Origin: Sipunculus nudus
Taxonomy: Eukaryota > Annelida > Sipuncula > Golfingiida > Sipunculidae
DNA: 64,000 bases
Assembly: GCA_026874595.1 (NCBI GenBank)
Contig: CM049311.1
Location: 65,141,953-65,205,952, forward strand
Direction of reading: 5' to 3'
Under the pieces are notes generated by a model, which saw only the letters and a list, made by a program, of their open reading frames with translations, searched no databases and had not been told where the DNA came from. Within the stretch, counting starts at the first letter, position 1; every line of letters begins with the position of its first letter. Positions 13,101-25,086 of the stretch are shown here, in pieces. A program made the translations under genes and the position numbers.

Positions 13101-14308
13101 AGCAAAATACCCAGAGTGAAAGAGTTGATATTGTCTTTGATGTATACCGAGAACGGAGTATAAAAGATACTGAAAGGGAAAACAGAGGAAGTGAACATAG
13201 TCTTCCGTTTAAGAGCATTGCATCCGGTCAAATTATCAGGCAGTGGAGAAAATTTTTGGCAAGCTCTGGCAACAAAAGTGCTCTGATTGAATTCTTTGTA
13301 CATCAGTGGAAACAGCCAGCTAGCAGGGAACTGTTGAAGAATCGGAAGCTCTTTGTGACCTGCGGGACGAAGTGCTACATAATTACAAAGGACATGTATG
13401 AAGAAGTGACCGCACTTGAATCTTCGCAGGAGGAGGCTGATACTCGGTTGTTACTTCATGCTGTGCATGCAGCTGAAAATGGAAACAAGTCCATCATTAT
13501 AACTGCAGATGATACTGATGTTTTCCTGATGTTAGTTGCTTTCAACAGCAATATCCGAGCGACAGTCTTCCAGAAATGTGGTACCAGAACACGCACACGG
13601 TATATTGATATTAGCAAGGTGGCACGTGCTCGTGGTCCTGAAGTTTGTAAAGGACTCCTTGGTATCCATGCATTCACTGGCTGTGACAGCGTCAGTACTT
13701 TTGCTGGCAGGGGAAAACTTACAGCTTTGAAGCTTCTGCAGAAAGATAGTACGGCCCAAGAAGTATTTAGCCAGCTTGGAGAGGAGTGGCTAGTAAAACC
13801 AGCAATGTACAAAGAACTGGAAAGGTTTACATGTAAGTTGTATTTCTCACGCACAGAGCTTGAAGATATTGATGACTCGCGGTACCATTTATTTTGCATC
13901 AAGAAAGGAGAGTGTGATTCACATCAACTTCCACCTTGTCAGGATTCTCTGTACAAACATATTCAGAGAGCTAACTATCAAACTGCCATCTGGCAATGTT
14001 GTCTTGTCAACTGCCCGGACATCCCAAGTCCTATTGGCCATGGGTGGAAATTAGAGACAAATGAAGGATCCACTAAGATTGCCATTGATTGGATGGATGG
14101 CCCCCCTGCCCCAGATGCTGGGTTAGAATTGTTAGCCTGTAAATGTGTAAGGCAGTGCAAGCCACCTGACTGCACTTGTATTTCAAATGGACTAAAGTGC
14201 TCACACATGTGCAAACTGCAAGCATGTGCCAACCAGCCAGCCAATGAAGATGACGAATGTGAAATAAACAAATCTAGTGATGACGAGGTCGATGACTATG
14301 ACTATTAA
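10113..14308 (+). pseudogene. Transposon protein: Cys/His cluster, FEN1/XPG-like nuclease, CXC domain; three frameshifts and one stop
   Basis: One intronless reading region of about 1,390 codons, conserved in style with large uncharacterised proteins of cnidarians and molluscs. It runs in frame from ATG 10113. It shifts frame near 10340-10352, shifts again near 11270-11295, meets TGA at 11820-11822, and shifts once more near 12560-12566. The rest (12563-14308, 581 residues) is open. Early part: CIFC and YHTSCY (Cys-x2-Cys, His-x3-Cys) suggest a zinc cluster near 10500-10690. Positions below count from 12563. The nuclease signature is IIDG (Asp152), VFDVY (Asp193), EEADTR (291-294), ADDTDVF (316-320), then GCDSVSTFAGRGK (373-385), which resembles the helix-hairpin region of FEN1/XPG enzymes. 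The CXC cluster at 526-555 has nine closely spaced Cys, as in tesmin/TSO1. I see no DDE or tyrosine-recombinase motif by eye. Sequencing error could explain some lesions, but four in one gene favours decay. The nuclease assignment is inference from motif order. Confidence 0.8.
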
Positions 14309-15009
14309 ACACAGCTTAATGTGCTTGTTATACAGAGCAGAAGTGTAAAGATATAGCTGATAAGGATTAGGCGTGAACATATGGGTTAGTGCTTAATCAT
14401 GTTTGACAAGCACCTTGAAATACATTGTCAGTACAATTGGTCTATTCACATTTTGTTCAAAAGAAAATGTTTTTTTTTTCAGCAGCTTGTTTTATTGAAC
14501 GTGTGATTTTACTTTAATGAATATCAAAATTGTTTACTGTATATGATAATCAGAACTCCTTATATTTTGTGAAAACTTCAGACATATACATACATGTACG
14601 TCCACAATGTCAGCATAACATGATATAGCCCTTATAATTTGAAACTGTAAATGCTATAGCGCACTTCCTTCACTGTCAGAAAAGAACTTGATATAATGTA
14701 AGTCTTCATAATAAAAGATATGCATCACTGTATTTTTGTACACTGTGAGTTGCTGCTTGCATAATCTAAGTAAGGACCGTGAAACTCTTAGAAATATAAA
14801 ATATTTAATATGGATTTTTTCTATGGGTGAGGGTGCCCATGAGAATATTACTTTATTTGCATACACCTAATAAACATGACCGATTCGGCATTTGAAGGTT
14901 TATGGTCCTAGCCATTATTTAAAAGCAGATTTGACCGGATATATTAGGTGAATACAGTGGCATGATGCTCATAATTAGTAAATTTTCTGTTTTCCTCGAA
15001 ATGTATTTT
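14309..15009. other. Transposon 3' noncoding region
   Basis: AT-rich DNA between the stop codon and the right inverted repeat. It holds a ~40-bp block at 14890 (CATTTGAAGGTTTATGGTCC) that is repeated in direct orientation at 15073 (CATTTGAAAGCCTATGATCT) inside the right arm. Such subterminal repeats could be transposase-binding sites; that is inference. Confidence 0.5.
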
Positions 15010-15334
15010 TTCTTATTGGTAGAGGAAACATAATAATGAATAACTTTGGCAGCAATTATCATAAATTATACATCATTTGAAAGCCTATGATCTAAGCTAT
15101 AATTTAAAGTGTTAAGAGCCTTATAACTGCAATTTTGTCATTTTCTTTGAAAACCAAAAATTTGTCGACCTTTGTACATAAAACATGCTCTTTTTCATTG
15201 AAAGCTACCACTTTCATACTGCTACCAGGCATTTTTATTACCTGCAGATGTATATCTTTCAAGCTGACATGGTGCCAATTTGTCACCAGAAATGGTACCG
15301 GTGAGTCAAATTCTGGGGTCTAGCTGAAGTACTA
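15010..15334 (-). repeat. Right terminal inverted repeat of the transposon
   Basis: Reverse complement of the left arm with the same order of conserved blocks. It ends GCTGAAGTACTA at 15334, followed by TAC (15335-15337). The 12-mer TGTCGCGTGGGA follows at once at 15338-15349 and also occurs, in the same orientation, at 9121-9132 outside the left end. Confidence 0.75.
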
Positions 15335-15680
15335 TACTGTCGCGTGGGATCGAGATAAAAAAAATAATTTTCTGTGTGTCCTCTACCAGCTGTTAGCTCA
15401 GGCTGTAAGTTATAATGCTAATAAGTGGCGTTTGGTATAAGGTTTCTTTGGTAAACACAGATCTGTGATTACCCTCGGCATACTTCGACATCCTGCGAAA
15501 ATAAGCTATACAAATGGTTTTATTATTAATATCCTGATTTGACGACCAACTCTCCAGCCATGGCTGCACATGTGGGTAAAATATTCTTATTGAGTTAATT
15601 TAAAGTTTTTTTTTGTGACACTTTCCCTACCTATGCAGTATCCCGATACTTTTCGCAATATATCTGAGACCTTTAAAATG

Positions 15681-15886
15681 GCTTGCTTTGTAATACCTGG
15701 ATAAACTCCGAAATCTTGCTGTAATGTTTACAGTGTTATACAGGATAGGAATGTTATAAAAACCTTATTTTGTTTGCTGTAGAGCTTGCTTTGTAATACC
15801 TGGATAAACTCCGAAATCTTGCTGTAATGTTTACAGTGTTATACAGGATAGGAATGTTATAAAAACCTTATTTTGTTTGCTGTAGA
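15681..15886. repeat. Perfect 103-bp tandem duplication
   Basis: The unit beginning GCTTGCTTTGTAATACCTGG occurs at 15681-15783 and again at 15784-15886 without a visible mismatch. The duplication is either very recent or an assembly artefact. Confidence 0.85.
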
Positions 15887-16137
15887 GGTTTATGAATACT
15901 GCATATATGTTTGATATAGATTCTTTTCAGAGCTATTGATTGCCATTTTAATTTTATATATTCTTTTCTGATCCATCAATTTATGTTTGTATCGATATTT
16001 TTGCATTTATCGATATATCGTGGCTCCCTGCTTGGTTTAATAAAATGTTTGTATACATGAACAAGATTAAGTGTCTTCTTTTCAATCAGTAAGGCCATGA
16101 TTATGTCAAATGACGTAATAAAAACGTAACATTAAAT

Positions 16138-16311
16138 GTAAAATTACGATCCTAATCACGTAAAATTACGCTATATCTACATGCAAAATAAGCGTAAAAT
16201 CACGCACTTAGTCGCGTAAAATTACGCGAATAATGTGATCAAATGTGCGTAAAATCACGCGACTATGCAGCGTCAACTTTGCATCCACGACATTGTCGCG
16301 TAAAATAACGC
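16138..16311. repeat. Cluster of six GCGTAAAATYACGC motifs
   Basis: Copies lie at 16138-16148 (partial), 16158-16171, 16192-16205, 16214-16227, 16247-16260 and 16298-16311. The motif is an inverted repeat (GCGTAA-AA-TTACGC in the best copy). Sequence between copies is unrelated, so this looks like a cluster of sites rather than a simple satellite. The bound factor, if any, is unknown. Confidence 0.6.
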
Positions 16312-18300
16312 ACAATTTTCACAGTGCAGGCAACAAAAAAAGCCGCATGGTCATGTCAAGTATAATTACTGACAGAAAACAAAGTTACCCCGTTCAGGTC
16401 ACAAATGCAAGCAATTTTATCGTAGCCATGTATCCGTTGCTAGCAAAACGTAGGCCTATACTAGCAGATAGAATTGTTGATTGTTGATATATTTCTTATC
16501 GACTGATTTCTCACCGGCTCGGCAGCAGGAGTGCATATGCCAAAGGCAGTTGATACATTGTAACACATTTATTCAGTATTTTGACCGATTATCGATTAAA
16601 ATGGATGAATGGAAGACTGGTTTAGACTAACAGATGATCGATCTTGCATTGCCATAATCGATTACAAAGTTTTTCCACAAAGGTAAGGCTTTATAATGAT
16701 GGAAGGTACATGTACTTTAAAAAAAATTATGCGAATAATCATTAGACCAATCTGAGTTTACTAATACTAGATTCACACCTACGTTTACTATATACATATA
16801 GGCTATAGATTTATTAGATAAATTAAGAATATAATCAGGCCTAGCTGTGTTTCAATTGAGCGGATGTACAGGTCTATATGTAAGTCAGAAATTTCACGTC
16901 TTTGTATATCTACGTTAATAAAACACAGAAAATAAGGCTTTTTTATCATTTAATTGCCAGTTACTTGCCTGAGGGGGTATTGTCCGTGCTGGCATATACC
17001 GGGAATTGCCAGTGGCATTTACCGGCCTGGCATTTACCAGCGAGCCCTAGGATTGACAGATAAATATTTCTGTCACACCGATGTTCGGTGTAATCATGTA
17101 TCAGTTTTTGCATGACACACTCACTTAACTATATAGATGTTTCATCTAATGTCGCTCAGTTAAATTCAGTAACAATATAAAATCCAAGCTTTCCTGTTTC
17201 TATTTCGATCGTTTTGGTCTTAAACAATTTAACGTCATAGATTTATTTGCGTAAGATAATTTTGCCATGCTTATCCCTGCCTTGGTTGAGAATAATAATA
17301 TTAAAAGAGATAAGAAAGACAATAAAGAAGTAATACGATTTGACCAGATTTGAGCCAGTGGTAATTATTCCTTCATTTATAAATTTACAGATATAGAGTG
17401 CATGCTGCAATACGGAATCTTTACGGGTACACATGTACGTTCATAAGCAAGAACACATTTAAAGCCTCCTCAGCTGATTCAGTATTTTCAGACAAGTAAA
17501 GTTAAAGGGGTATTTTATGATATTAATTACCAAATTATCTCATTATTATTGCAACACAAAATAGTAAAGTGAATTTAAAGTAAAATAATTTTCCCAAGGG
17601 TGAACAGTTGTCTATCGGCCACAACAGCATATAAGGTTGGACCTTGTCTGCATTGCCTTATTCCCAGGGTCATTCGTGCGTAAGTGACCGTACATTTGTG
17701 AATAGTCCTTGATGACCCTCCAGAATCCAGAGAAGATGCTGGACGCACACCAAAATCTAATCGACTCCCCTTAGGCCCATGAATTCACGAAATGCCCTGA
17801 AAATTTATGAGATTCATGATTGCGCGAGTTATTGCAAAACACAGACACACACACAGACACACACGAAAGGGGAGTGAGCGCATACCCTCCTGGTGAGGTA
17901 GTCTGCATGGTAATTTACCAAAGAACAAAAACTGTCGGTTTAATGGTTTAACAGTTTCTTTCTAGTCATTTCTACACACAGCAGATGGCACCACTAGTGA
18001 TCTTTGAGTGATAAGCCTAATGGTTTTCAAGGTTGGCATTGCGCGTTGTTTCGAACTTAATTAGGCCTACCAATGCGTAAACAAAAAGGAACTTCGAACG
18101 TTTCCGTGCGAAATGTATATATCGCCGCACAGGCGGATACCAGTTTTAACCTCCTTGTTCCAAACAGGTGAATTCCGGTTTGTCGAGTGCATAAACTTGG
18201 ACCATTCGTCATTGGCACTCAGTTTTGTGGAAGTCGTAACAAATGTGACAGAAGATGCAAGTGTATTGTTGTAAATTATCTAGTAAAAAGCACTCGCGTA

Positions 18301-18322
18301 CACACACACACACACACACACA
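18301..18322. repeat. (CA)n microsatellite
   Basis: Eleven CA repeats. Confidence 0.95.
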
Positions 18323-18771
18323 CCCTCACACGCGTATTAAGCAGTAATAATGAGAACAAGAGGGGTTGTGTAAGAGACTATGGAGATCCCAGGGTATACA
18401 TGCCTCTCATAAAATTATATCCAATCAGGGTTGGCAAGTTGTAGGCAGGAAAGTTTTAACCATAGGTTATAATATCACGACCATAAGTGTCTAAAAACCT
18501 ACTTTAGTTTAATTTTGTGACTTATAAATTTATATAGCTACCAATATGGCTTGGATTAGGCCTATGCAGTCTCAAGGCTTTGTTGGGCTCCTGAAGGGTC
18601 TCAGGTATTAGAAATGTTTAATTTCCTGTTGACTAGGATCACTCTTCTATAAGAGCCTGTAAAGGTTTCTGGACATGAGGCCATGTTTGTGTGGCACATG
18701 GTTTCATAGGTCCAGAATATGTCATAATCAGGATCGTTATGGTTTCCTGATGAGAGCCCTGCTACCTAGAA

Positions 18772-18992
18772 CAGAAGCGGATCCAGGGGGGTGGGCGGAC
18801 CTCACCCCTCCCCCCCCCCCCCTTTTTTTCATCAGAAACAACGTTTTTTAAGGGCTTCAGACAAAATTTTGCGGCCTGGACACCCCCCGCCCCCCTTTAT
18901 AGACCTGGTGACCTTTTTTTTAGGGTTTCATTAGTGTTCCTAGGTTGGACCCTCCCCCCCCCCCCTTTTCCTAAATCCTGGATCCGCCCCTG
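18772..18992. mobile_element. MITE, hAT-like, with TAGAA target duplication
   Basis: The ends are CAGAAGCGGATCCAGG and, inverted, CAGGGGCGGATCCAGG. TAGAA flanks both sides (18767-18771, 18993-18997). The 221-bp interior has G/C homopolymer runs and no ORF. The CAGGGGCGGATCCAGG-type end is common in invertebrate hAT MITEs. hAT duplications are normally 8 bp, so only 5 bp being identical here may mean decay. Confidence 0.75.
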
Positions 18993-18997
18993 TAGAA

Positions 18998-21369
18998 TGA
19001 TGTAACAGAGCCTCTAGCCCGCTGCCAAGGCCAGCTATCTGAGGGGGAGGTCATACTTGATCAGATTGACTCCTGTATATTTATCAGGGCGATGTGGTCA
19101 TATAACCAGCTGTGTTCATATCCTACTGCTGTTAGGTGTTAATGTGAACTTCCATACATGACCAGGAAGGTGCATTAATAGCCTCTGCATTTGCTCAATG
19201 TTCACTTGAGTCAAACTTATACCTGAATGAGTAAGCTAATGTAGCCAGGGCCCCTAGCTAACCGTGAGTTTCTCAGACCCCCAGACCCAAAGAGATGTGG
19301 GTTACTCTGATCAGGCCTCCAGACCCAAAAGTGATTATAAATATTTTTTGTGGTTTGCGACATATTCACTGTCAAAATAAAATTCGGTTAACAGTGTATT
19401 GCTAGGGTTCCATTTTCATTTTTTTAAGAGTACATCCTTCATTATATGGTCGATTCGTATATGTGTCCAAAATCTTAAAATTTTACCAGGGATGACCAAA
19501 CGGAATAAACAACCGGGGAAATTCCTGTTCCTGCTACTTCAGGGAAATTCGTCAGAATAAAATTTGATTAGCCACGAGGGTACTGAATAATATACAAGAA
19601 AATTCCTTACTTTGTTTAAACAATATTGTTATTGCAAAAAGACCAACGAGGATGGGAAACCACTGCACAGGGGGAAACCCCAGCCCGATGGAAAATGTCG
19701 TACCTTTGCAAGTGATACAAAATTCCCTATATATGCTCCAGACTGACAACATAGCTCTTCAGATTTTAAACTTTATCCTGCTATTATTATTAACTCCCTG
19801 TACAGGATCATATGCTAGTGTGATGTCATCTTAAATCCCAAAACCTCTCTACATTTTAATTAAACCAAACCGTTTCGAAATATTGCCGTGGTAGTAGCCA
19901 TAATGTAAATGGTCTTTGCAATTGGTCCAATTATGCGTGATCGAAATTTAGACAGTTTTTTTTTTTACGTGGTAGCTTAAAGTGTCAGTGTATCTATAAT
20001 TTATTTTTTCTTTGGAAAGCATGACTTCGAATTAATTTATTGCCGGTGATAACATTTCCGCTCTCTTTAGGAGTATACCTTTATTGGCTTTAACTCACAG
20101 TACTTTTAATGAACCATTTACAGTATGTGAATTCCAGACCAACCACTTCCTACGTAGTAAAAAGACTCTTCATGAAAATCTCGACTTTGCAAAGAATTTA
20201 TTTTTTAAATACATAGGGACGTCATACTCCTGTACATGAGCAACAATCAAACACACACAAACATAATTTTGAGAAAGACTGCAGTGAGAAAAACACCGGC
20301 ATCACCAATTTGTCAGTGTTCATTTGAAACAATATCGACATGTCAGAATCTGCGTTTTTTTAACGTACCAGTACATATAAGACTAAAATATACAAGATTC
20401 GGCGACTAGAATAGGATATAGGCCTATATATATATATGGTTATGGTGAATATAGCAAGAATAGGCCGAGATTGGCGGGACAGGTAGGCCTAATTTAGCTA
20501 CAATAGATATTCAGTATAATAATGTTCAGTGTCATGCGTATATATAATTGAAAATAATGATGTTATGTCAACGAATTGTTTTATGGCACACGAAGACACA
20601 CACACATATATATAGGCCTATATACCATCCGCTTCTTCATATAAAACGCTGAAACTGATATATTATTGCTACCGGCAAGAAAAAAATGTTCAAAAATGAC
20701 GATAATATAACCCCTCCCCCCCCCCCCCAAAAAAAAGCAAAAAATAAATAATTAACCTTCATAATCGTTGTAGGCTATTTACGTTTCCTTAATCATCAAA
20801 AGTATTTGTTTTATTTTTGTGAGTTAAACGCCCTATGAGTCTTTCATAAGGACCGAGTAAACTAAAGCTTAGAACATGCATAATTTTACTCAATCTGTAA
20901 CAAAAAAAACAATGACACAAAAGAAAAACACACTTGTCAATGATATAATTTCGTATAAAAGCTCGACTCTCCAGGCAGGTTCAATATACTGAATTATTAC
21001 AGGAAGGAAAACAAATAATTTTCATCGCAGGTAGCAAGGATAAATTTAGATATTTAAGATCAATGAAAATCTAGACATAGTCAATGTAATCTGAAACACG
21101 GATATAAACCGCAGGAAAAAATCATCTAACGACCCAATATCACAGGAGACCTGCCAGCACCCTATCAAGCGGATCATGAAAACGATGAATTTAAAGTCAC
21201 GCGTAATTGTAGCACACTCCGGGTAGCTGCAGTTGCAGAGGACGGAAGTAGCATGTAGAACTGCCCGGATGGAGATGAGTTTCCCCACTGTTTTAGCGGA
21301 GACGGTCAGCTGAGATGTGACAGCTAGGCCGGAATTTTACACCCACCCATATTTCTTTCGATTCCAGAG
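18998..21369. other. Intergenic region and presumed promoter side of DENND5
   Basis: No coding exon recognised. The palindrome TAGGCCTA recurs (about 20422, 20485, 20613). Sequence just before the DENND5 start (21347-21368) ends in TTTCTTTCGATTCCAG. That could be a splice acceptor, which would put an untranslated first exon further upstream. No TATA box can be assigned. Confidence 0.4.
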
Positions 21370-21463
21370 ATGACCAGCGGTCAGCCAAATTATCGGCTCG
21401 CTGACTACTTCGTCATCTGTGGTCTTGATGTCCAGGCGGGCTTGGAGCCCGACCATTTATCAG
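21370..21463 (+). CDS. DENND5: DENND5 (RAB6IP1-like), first coding exon
   Basis: DENN-domain guanine nucleotide exchange factor; vertebrate DENND5A/B act on Rab6/Rab39-type GTPases in Golgi-endosome trafficking. ATG at 21370 opens 31 codons including LADYFVICGLDVQAGLEPD, the signature of the DENND5 N-terminus (start of the upstream DENN module). The exon ends in phase 1 at G21463 before the donor GTAATG. Joined to 30647 the protein continues LSGENLQAPPLDRPYK without a break, matching the DENND5B-like arrangement that lacks the longer insert I recall from DENND5A. The family is ~1,280 residues, so only about 5% is present. A possible acceptor AG lies just before the ATG. Confidence 0.92.
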
Positions 21464-22994
21464 GTAATGATGAGTTTTGTTTTGATGCGCTCAGCCAGCG
21501 TAGTGTCATTCTCTCGCGTACCGTGTTACAAATACAAGCTCACTGTCCGTCCGTTGGTGTTTACGTTTTGCTCGGGTCAGGGGTCACGCCAGCTATTTGG
21601 TGGTCTGTTAGTTTCAGGCTGGTTAACTTGGTTGGGTTTAATGAAACCTCATTACCTATATTAGCAGTCATTGCTAATTAGTGTATGAAAATGTTTATGC
21701 TTTTTATGACCTCACTTTATAGCAGTTATAGCATTGCCATTGGCTTTATGTTAGCCTTTTACTTTTTTAATTTGAGTTTGGCTATCAAGAGCCTGAGTGT
21801 AAGCAAGTTCATTGATTTAAATAAAATAAGTGATTAAATCCAATATATTGCGAAAACATCATGAATAAAAAAATAAACTCGCTGCAATGAAAATTCTGTT
21901 GGACTTATTGGCAGCAAGCACTAGGTCTTAACTGTATTGGTAAAAACAATTTTCAATTCATCATTTCAGTATCCCTTTTGTTCAAACAGTCCTAAATACT
22001 GTTTATGTCATGATTCTGGACAGAACTAAACTGGAGACAAAAGTACCCTATCTTCTCGGGTGTATGTTCATTTGGATGTGATGCCTTGTTTTATTCCATC
22101 ACAGTACATCTTGAGAGTGAACAGAGAGGTGGTAAACTTTACAATTATAGTAACATGCATGGCTTTTATTCTTTAGGCATGCCATTCTCTATTGCAGCAA
22201 ATCCAGCATAGGATAATTAAGGAATATTGAGAGTGATTTAAACTAACATCAGTTTTACAAAACAAATAAAATATTATTTAAATCACTTTCACAATAAATT
22301 TGGTATTAAACAATCTTGTTCTTTAAATTTTGTACATAAAAGGATCTAATTATTTGAAATAAAAATTTCAGATATTAAATAATAAAATATTAACAGTTAC
22401 TTATATTCTCATATTATATAATCAAATAAATTAATATCGTGAAAAAAATGGTTAATTTAATTTTCAAAATATGAATTAACATAATTTTAGATACTGAATG
22501 AGTTTATAGCATTGTAGGCTTCAATATGTTATGGGTAGTGAAAACACCATTAGCTTAACATGAACATTTTGGGTCTGCTTTTTATTTGGTTCTATGTTAT
22601 ATTTTTCTTGAATGTGTGTTATTGCAATCTGTATGATTAAGATGCAAACTGGCTTGTGAAAACAAATCTAAGTACATTTCAGAATATGCATATGGGTTGA
22701 TGGATGTGAGATAAGATGTACATGTCACAATAATAATACACTATTTATCTGTCTCTTAACATCATCCATGGTTTACTAATCAAATGTCAGATTGTGCGAG
22801 GTAACTTATTTGGCTTTGACCTACTCTGTCCAGTACTCCTATGTAATTAGCACCAGTGGTCACCAGCAATGTGGCAGCTGGCCCATGCTTGCCTCAACAA
22901 TAGGCACATCCTGGGCAATTACTGGACAAGAACTGAGTCTGTTCAGCATTATTTGCTGATATGCTTCATGATCAAGGGGCTCACAGAAAGTAAT

Positions 22995-23130
22995 AGAAAT
23001 ATTACTCTATTACTTTGCCTTCTGCTTCTATTACTATTACTATTACAGCTCAAATTTTTTAGTCTATTACTATTACTATTACATGGAAAAAGCTGTAATA
23101 GTCTATTACTATTACTTATTGCTATTACCC
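22995..23130. repeat. (ATTACT)n-type microsatellite
   Basis: Imperfect CTATTACTATTAC repeats in two or three blocks separated by unique sequence. Confidence 0.85.
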
Positions 23131-25086
23131 CATGTCTGGTATTTAAATTAAACATTGACAGTGTGGTTCCTGTCTAGCAGAAGTCCGGAATTGGTGTTTA
23201 ATTGGATCTGCATGGTTTAGTTCAAGAGTGAATGAAATTAAAATGGCTTCCTCTAATCTATTATTTTTCCTTGACTGTCCTCAGTGTCCTACCCATCATC
23301 TGAATCTTGCTTAGTGACCCTAGCTAATCAAAACAGCAAATATAATGTTGACCAGAAGTAGTTTATAAACTTTGATGTGAATCCAGGTCACAAGTCATTC
23401 CTTGATACACTCAATGCCAATGGTAAAACACCAGTGTTTTGTTTAGCCCTGTAACACAAAATAAAATAAAAATTCTGCTTGTTTTGAACAACAGGGTTTG
23501 GGTGGAGAGTTTATCCTGCAAGCTTGGTCAGTATGTGTGTCATCTGAACAAAATGGCCACTGGCCAGTTCAGATATATCACAATATGTGACATTCAGTGT
23601 GAGGACATGCAACAACCCGACATACTATGCATAATAATAATCTTTAGGCTGAGTTGGGGCATGAATTGTAAATTTATGTACAGTATGTATGAAAATATTG
23701 GCATAAATTTACTCTCCAGAAAATTAGACAACAGTTGTCTCCAGGCTCCTGTCTGGCAAGGCATGCTGGAAAGGCTAACTCCGCTAAGGAGGGTCTAACC
23801 TCAGGCAATGTCATAATGACCTGTGAGGGATTTAGCATCTGCCCAGTCTCTTTGGGTAATTGACCTGACCATAAACTCTGTGACCTTAATCACATATTCA
23901 TTCAATGAATAGTCATGAGTAGAGAAGTTGGAACTGTTGGCAATACAAAGAGTCAGTCACTGTCACACAAGTGAAAAATGTGCATAATTTGGGTCACTCC
24001 CCAAACAGAACATGTAGTCAGTGCCTGTACCCATCCACGTTTTCCGGAATATTTATATACCAAGGAGATCATAAAAAAAGCTCAAGGTAAAAGGTTGCAG
24101 CTTTTCTGCTGACTGCTGAGTGAATAATAATATTTTAACTTGCACTGAATTTGTATGAGACAAATAGTCCAAAATATGAAAAAACACTTCACAGTGATGG
24201 TGATATATTCATCACTGGAGAAAGAGATATAGCAATTCCAGCTGGTGACGTCAATGAATAAGACATCACAGGCCACTGACCTTGTGACGTCTTTGTGACA
24301 TCACAATTAACTAAAAAACTCATCACATTGAAACACTTCTGTGTAGGAGCGTTTTGGGGCTTATAAACAATTAAGTCAAAGGGGCGGAGCATAAGGGCTG
24401 TGGTGGTTAGGTCAGTTTGCATAGATCTCCCTGTTTATTTGCTAAATATTTCTGTTTTGGGTGGGACGGAACCACTGGAGTAACTCTCACCCACAGACAC
24501 CTGTTGGGACTCCATTCCTATGATTCTGTGCTTGGAGGCTGAATGTTCCTGCTAACTTCACAGCAACCACTGGACAGTTTAGACTTTAAATTATGAATTT
24601 AATCTCAAGTGACTGTGTAAAAATGCAGGTGTCTTATTAAATGGTGGTATTTCAGACAGGTTTCACTGTATTTTATGGTGCAATTAATAATCAACTTTCA
24701 CAAGGTTTATGTTGCAAGCTGTGTCATATTTTAGGACATTTCTAGACAAGTGTGAATATCCCTTGTTTCATTTTCATATATATTGATGAAAAGGGAGCAC
24801 ATGTTTATTAAAAGTGATTGGTAATTTCTGTTTTTTGTACATTTTTTTAAATATTAGAAATAAATGTAAAATAAGTCGTATCCAAGGAAATTCAGTGCAA
24901 ATGTAGGTTTAGATACACAATTGATATGATTGCCATTCATTCAATTAAAAAGTTTGCATGTTGGTTACATGTTTAAAATGTCCAATTGTAATCCCTATAT
25001 CATGGATAAGCCACAACAAATGCTGAATATCATGTTTATAGTTTTGTCTTTTGTTTTATATAGTTAATATAGTTATCTAAATGAAC

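Larger units (their letters stand above)
9148..15334 (+). mobile_element. 6.2-kb TIR DNA transposon encoding a FEN1/XPG-like nuclease (Academ-like?)
   Basis: Diverged inverted repeats bracket a single coding region. The left end begins TAGTACATCAGC at 9148. The right end, read on the minus strand from 15334, begins TAGTACTTCAGC. Both arms then share GGTACCAATTT/GGTACCATTTC, 'TAATAAAAATGCCTG.TAGCAG', 'GTGGTAGCTTTC' and 'GGCTTTCA.ATGATGTAT' in the same order over more than 300 bp. TAC directly abuts both ends (9145-9147, 15335-15337) and is the likely 3-bp target duplication. The protein (10113-14308) has a FEN1/XPG-like nuclease region and a CXC cluster. From memory, Academ elements have 3-4 bp target duplications and some (AcademX) carry an XPG-type nuclease, so Academ is my first candidate; this is not verified. 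The coding region is broken, so this copy is not autonomous. Confidence 0.8.
15338..18771. other. Intergenic stretch with small repeats, no gene seen
   Basis: It contains a 103-bp perfect tandem duplication, a cluster of GCGTAAAATTACGC-type palindromes and an AC microsatellite at 18301-18322, with a short ACAC-rich run near 17842. ORFs here are short and unlike known proteins. Confidence 0.5.
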
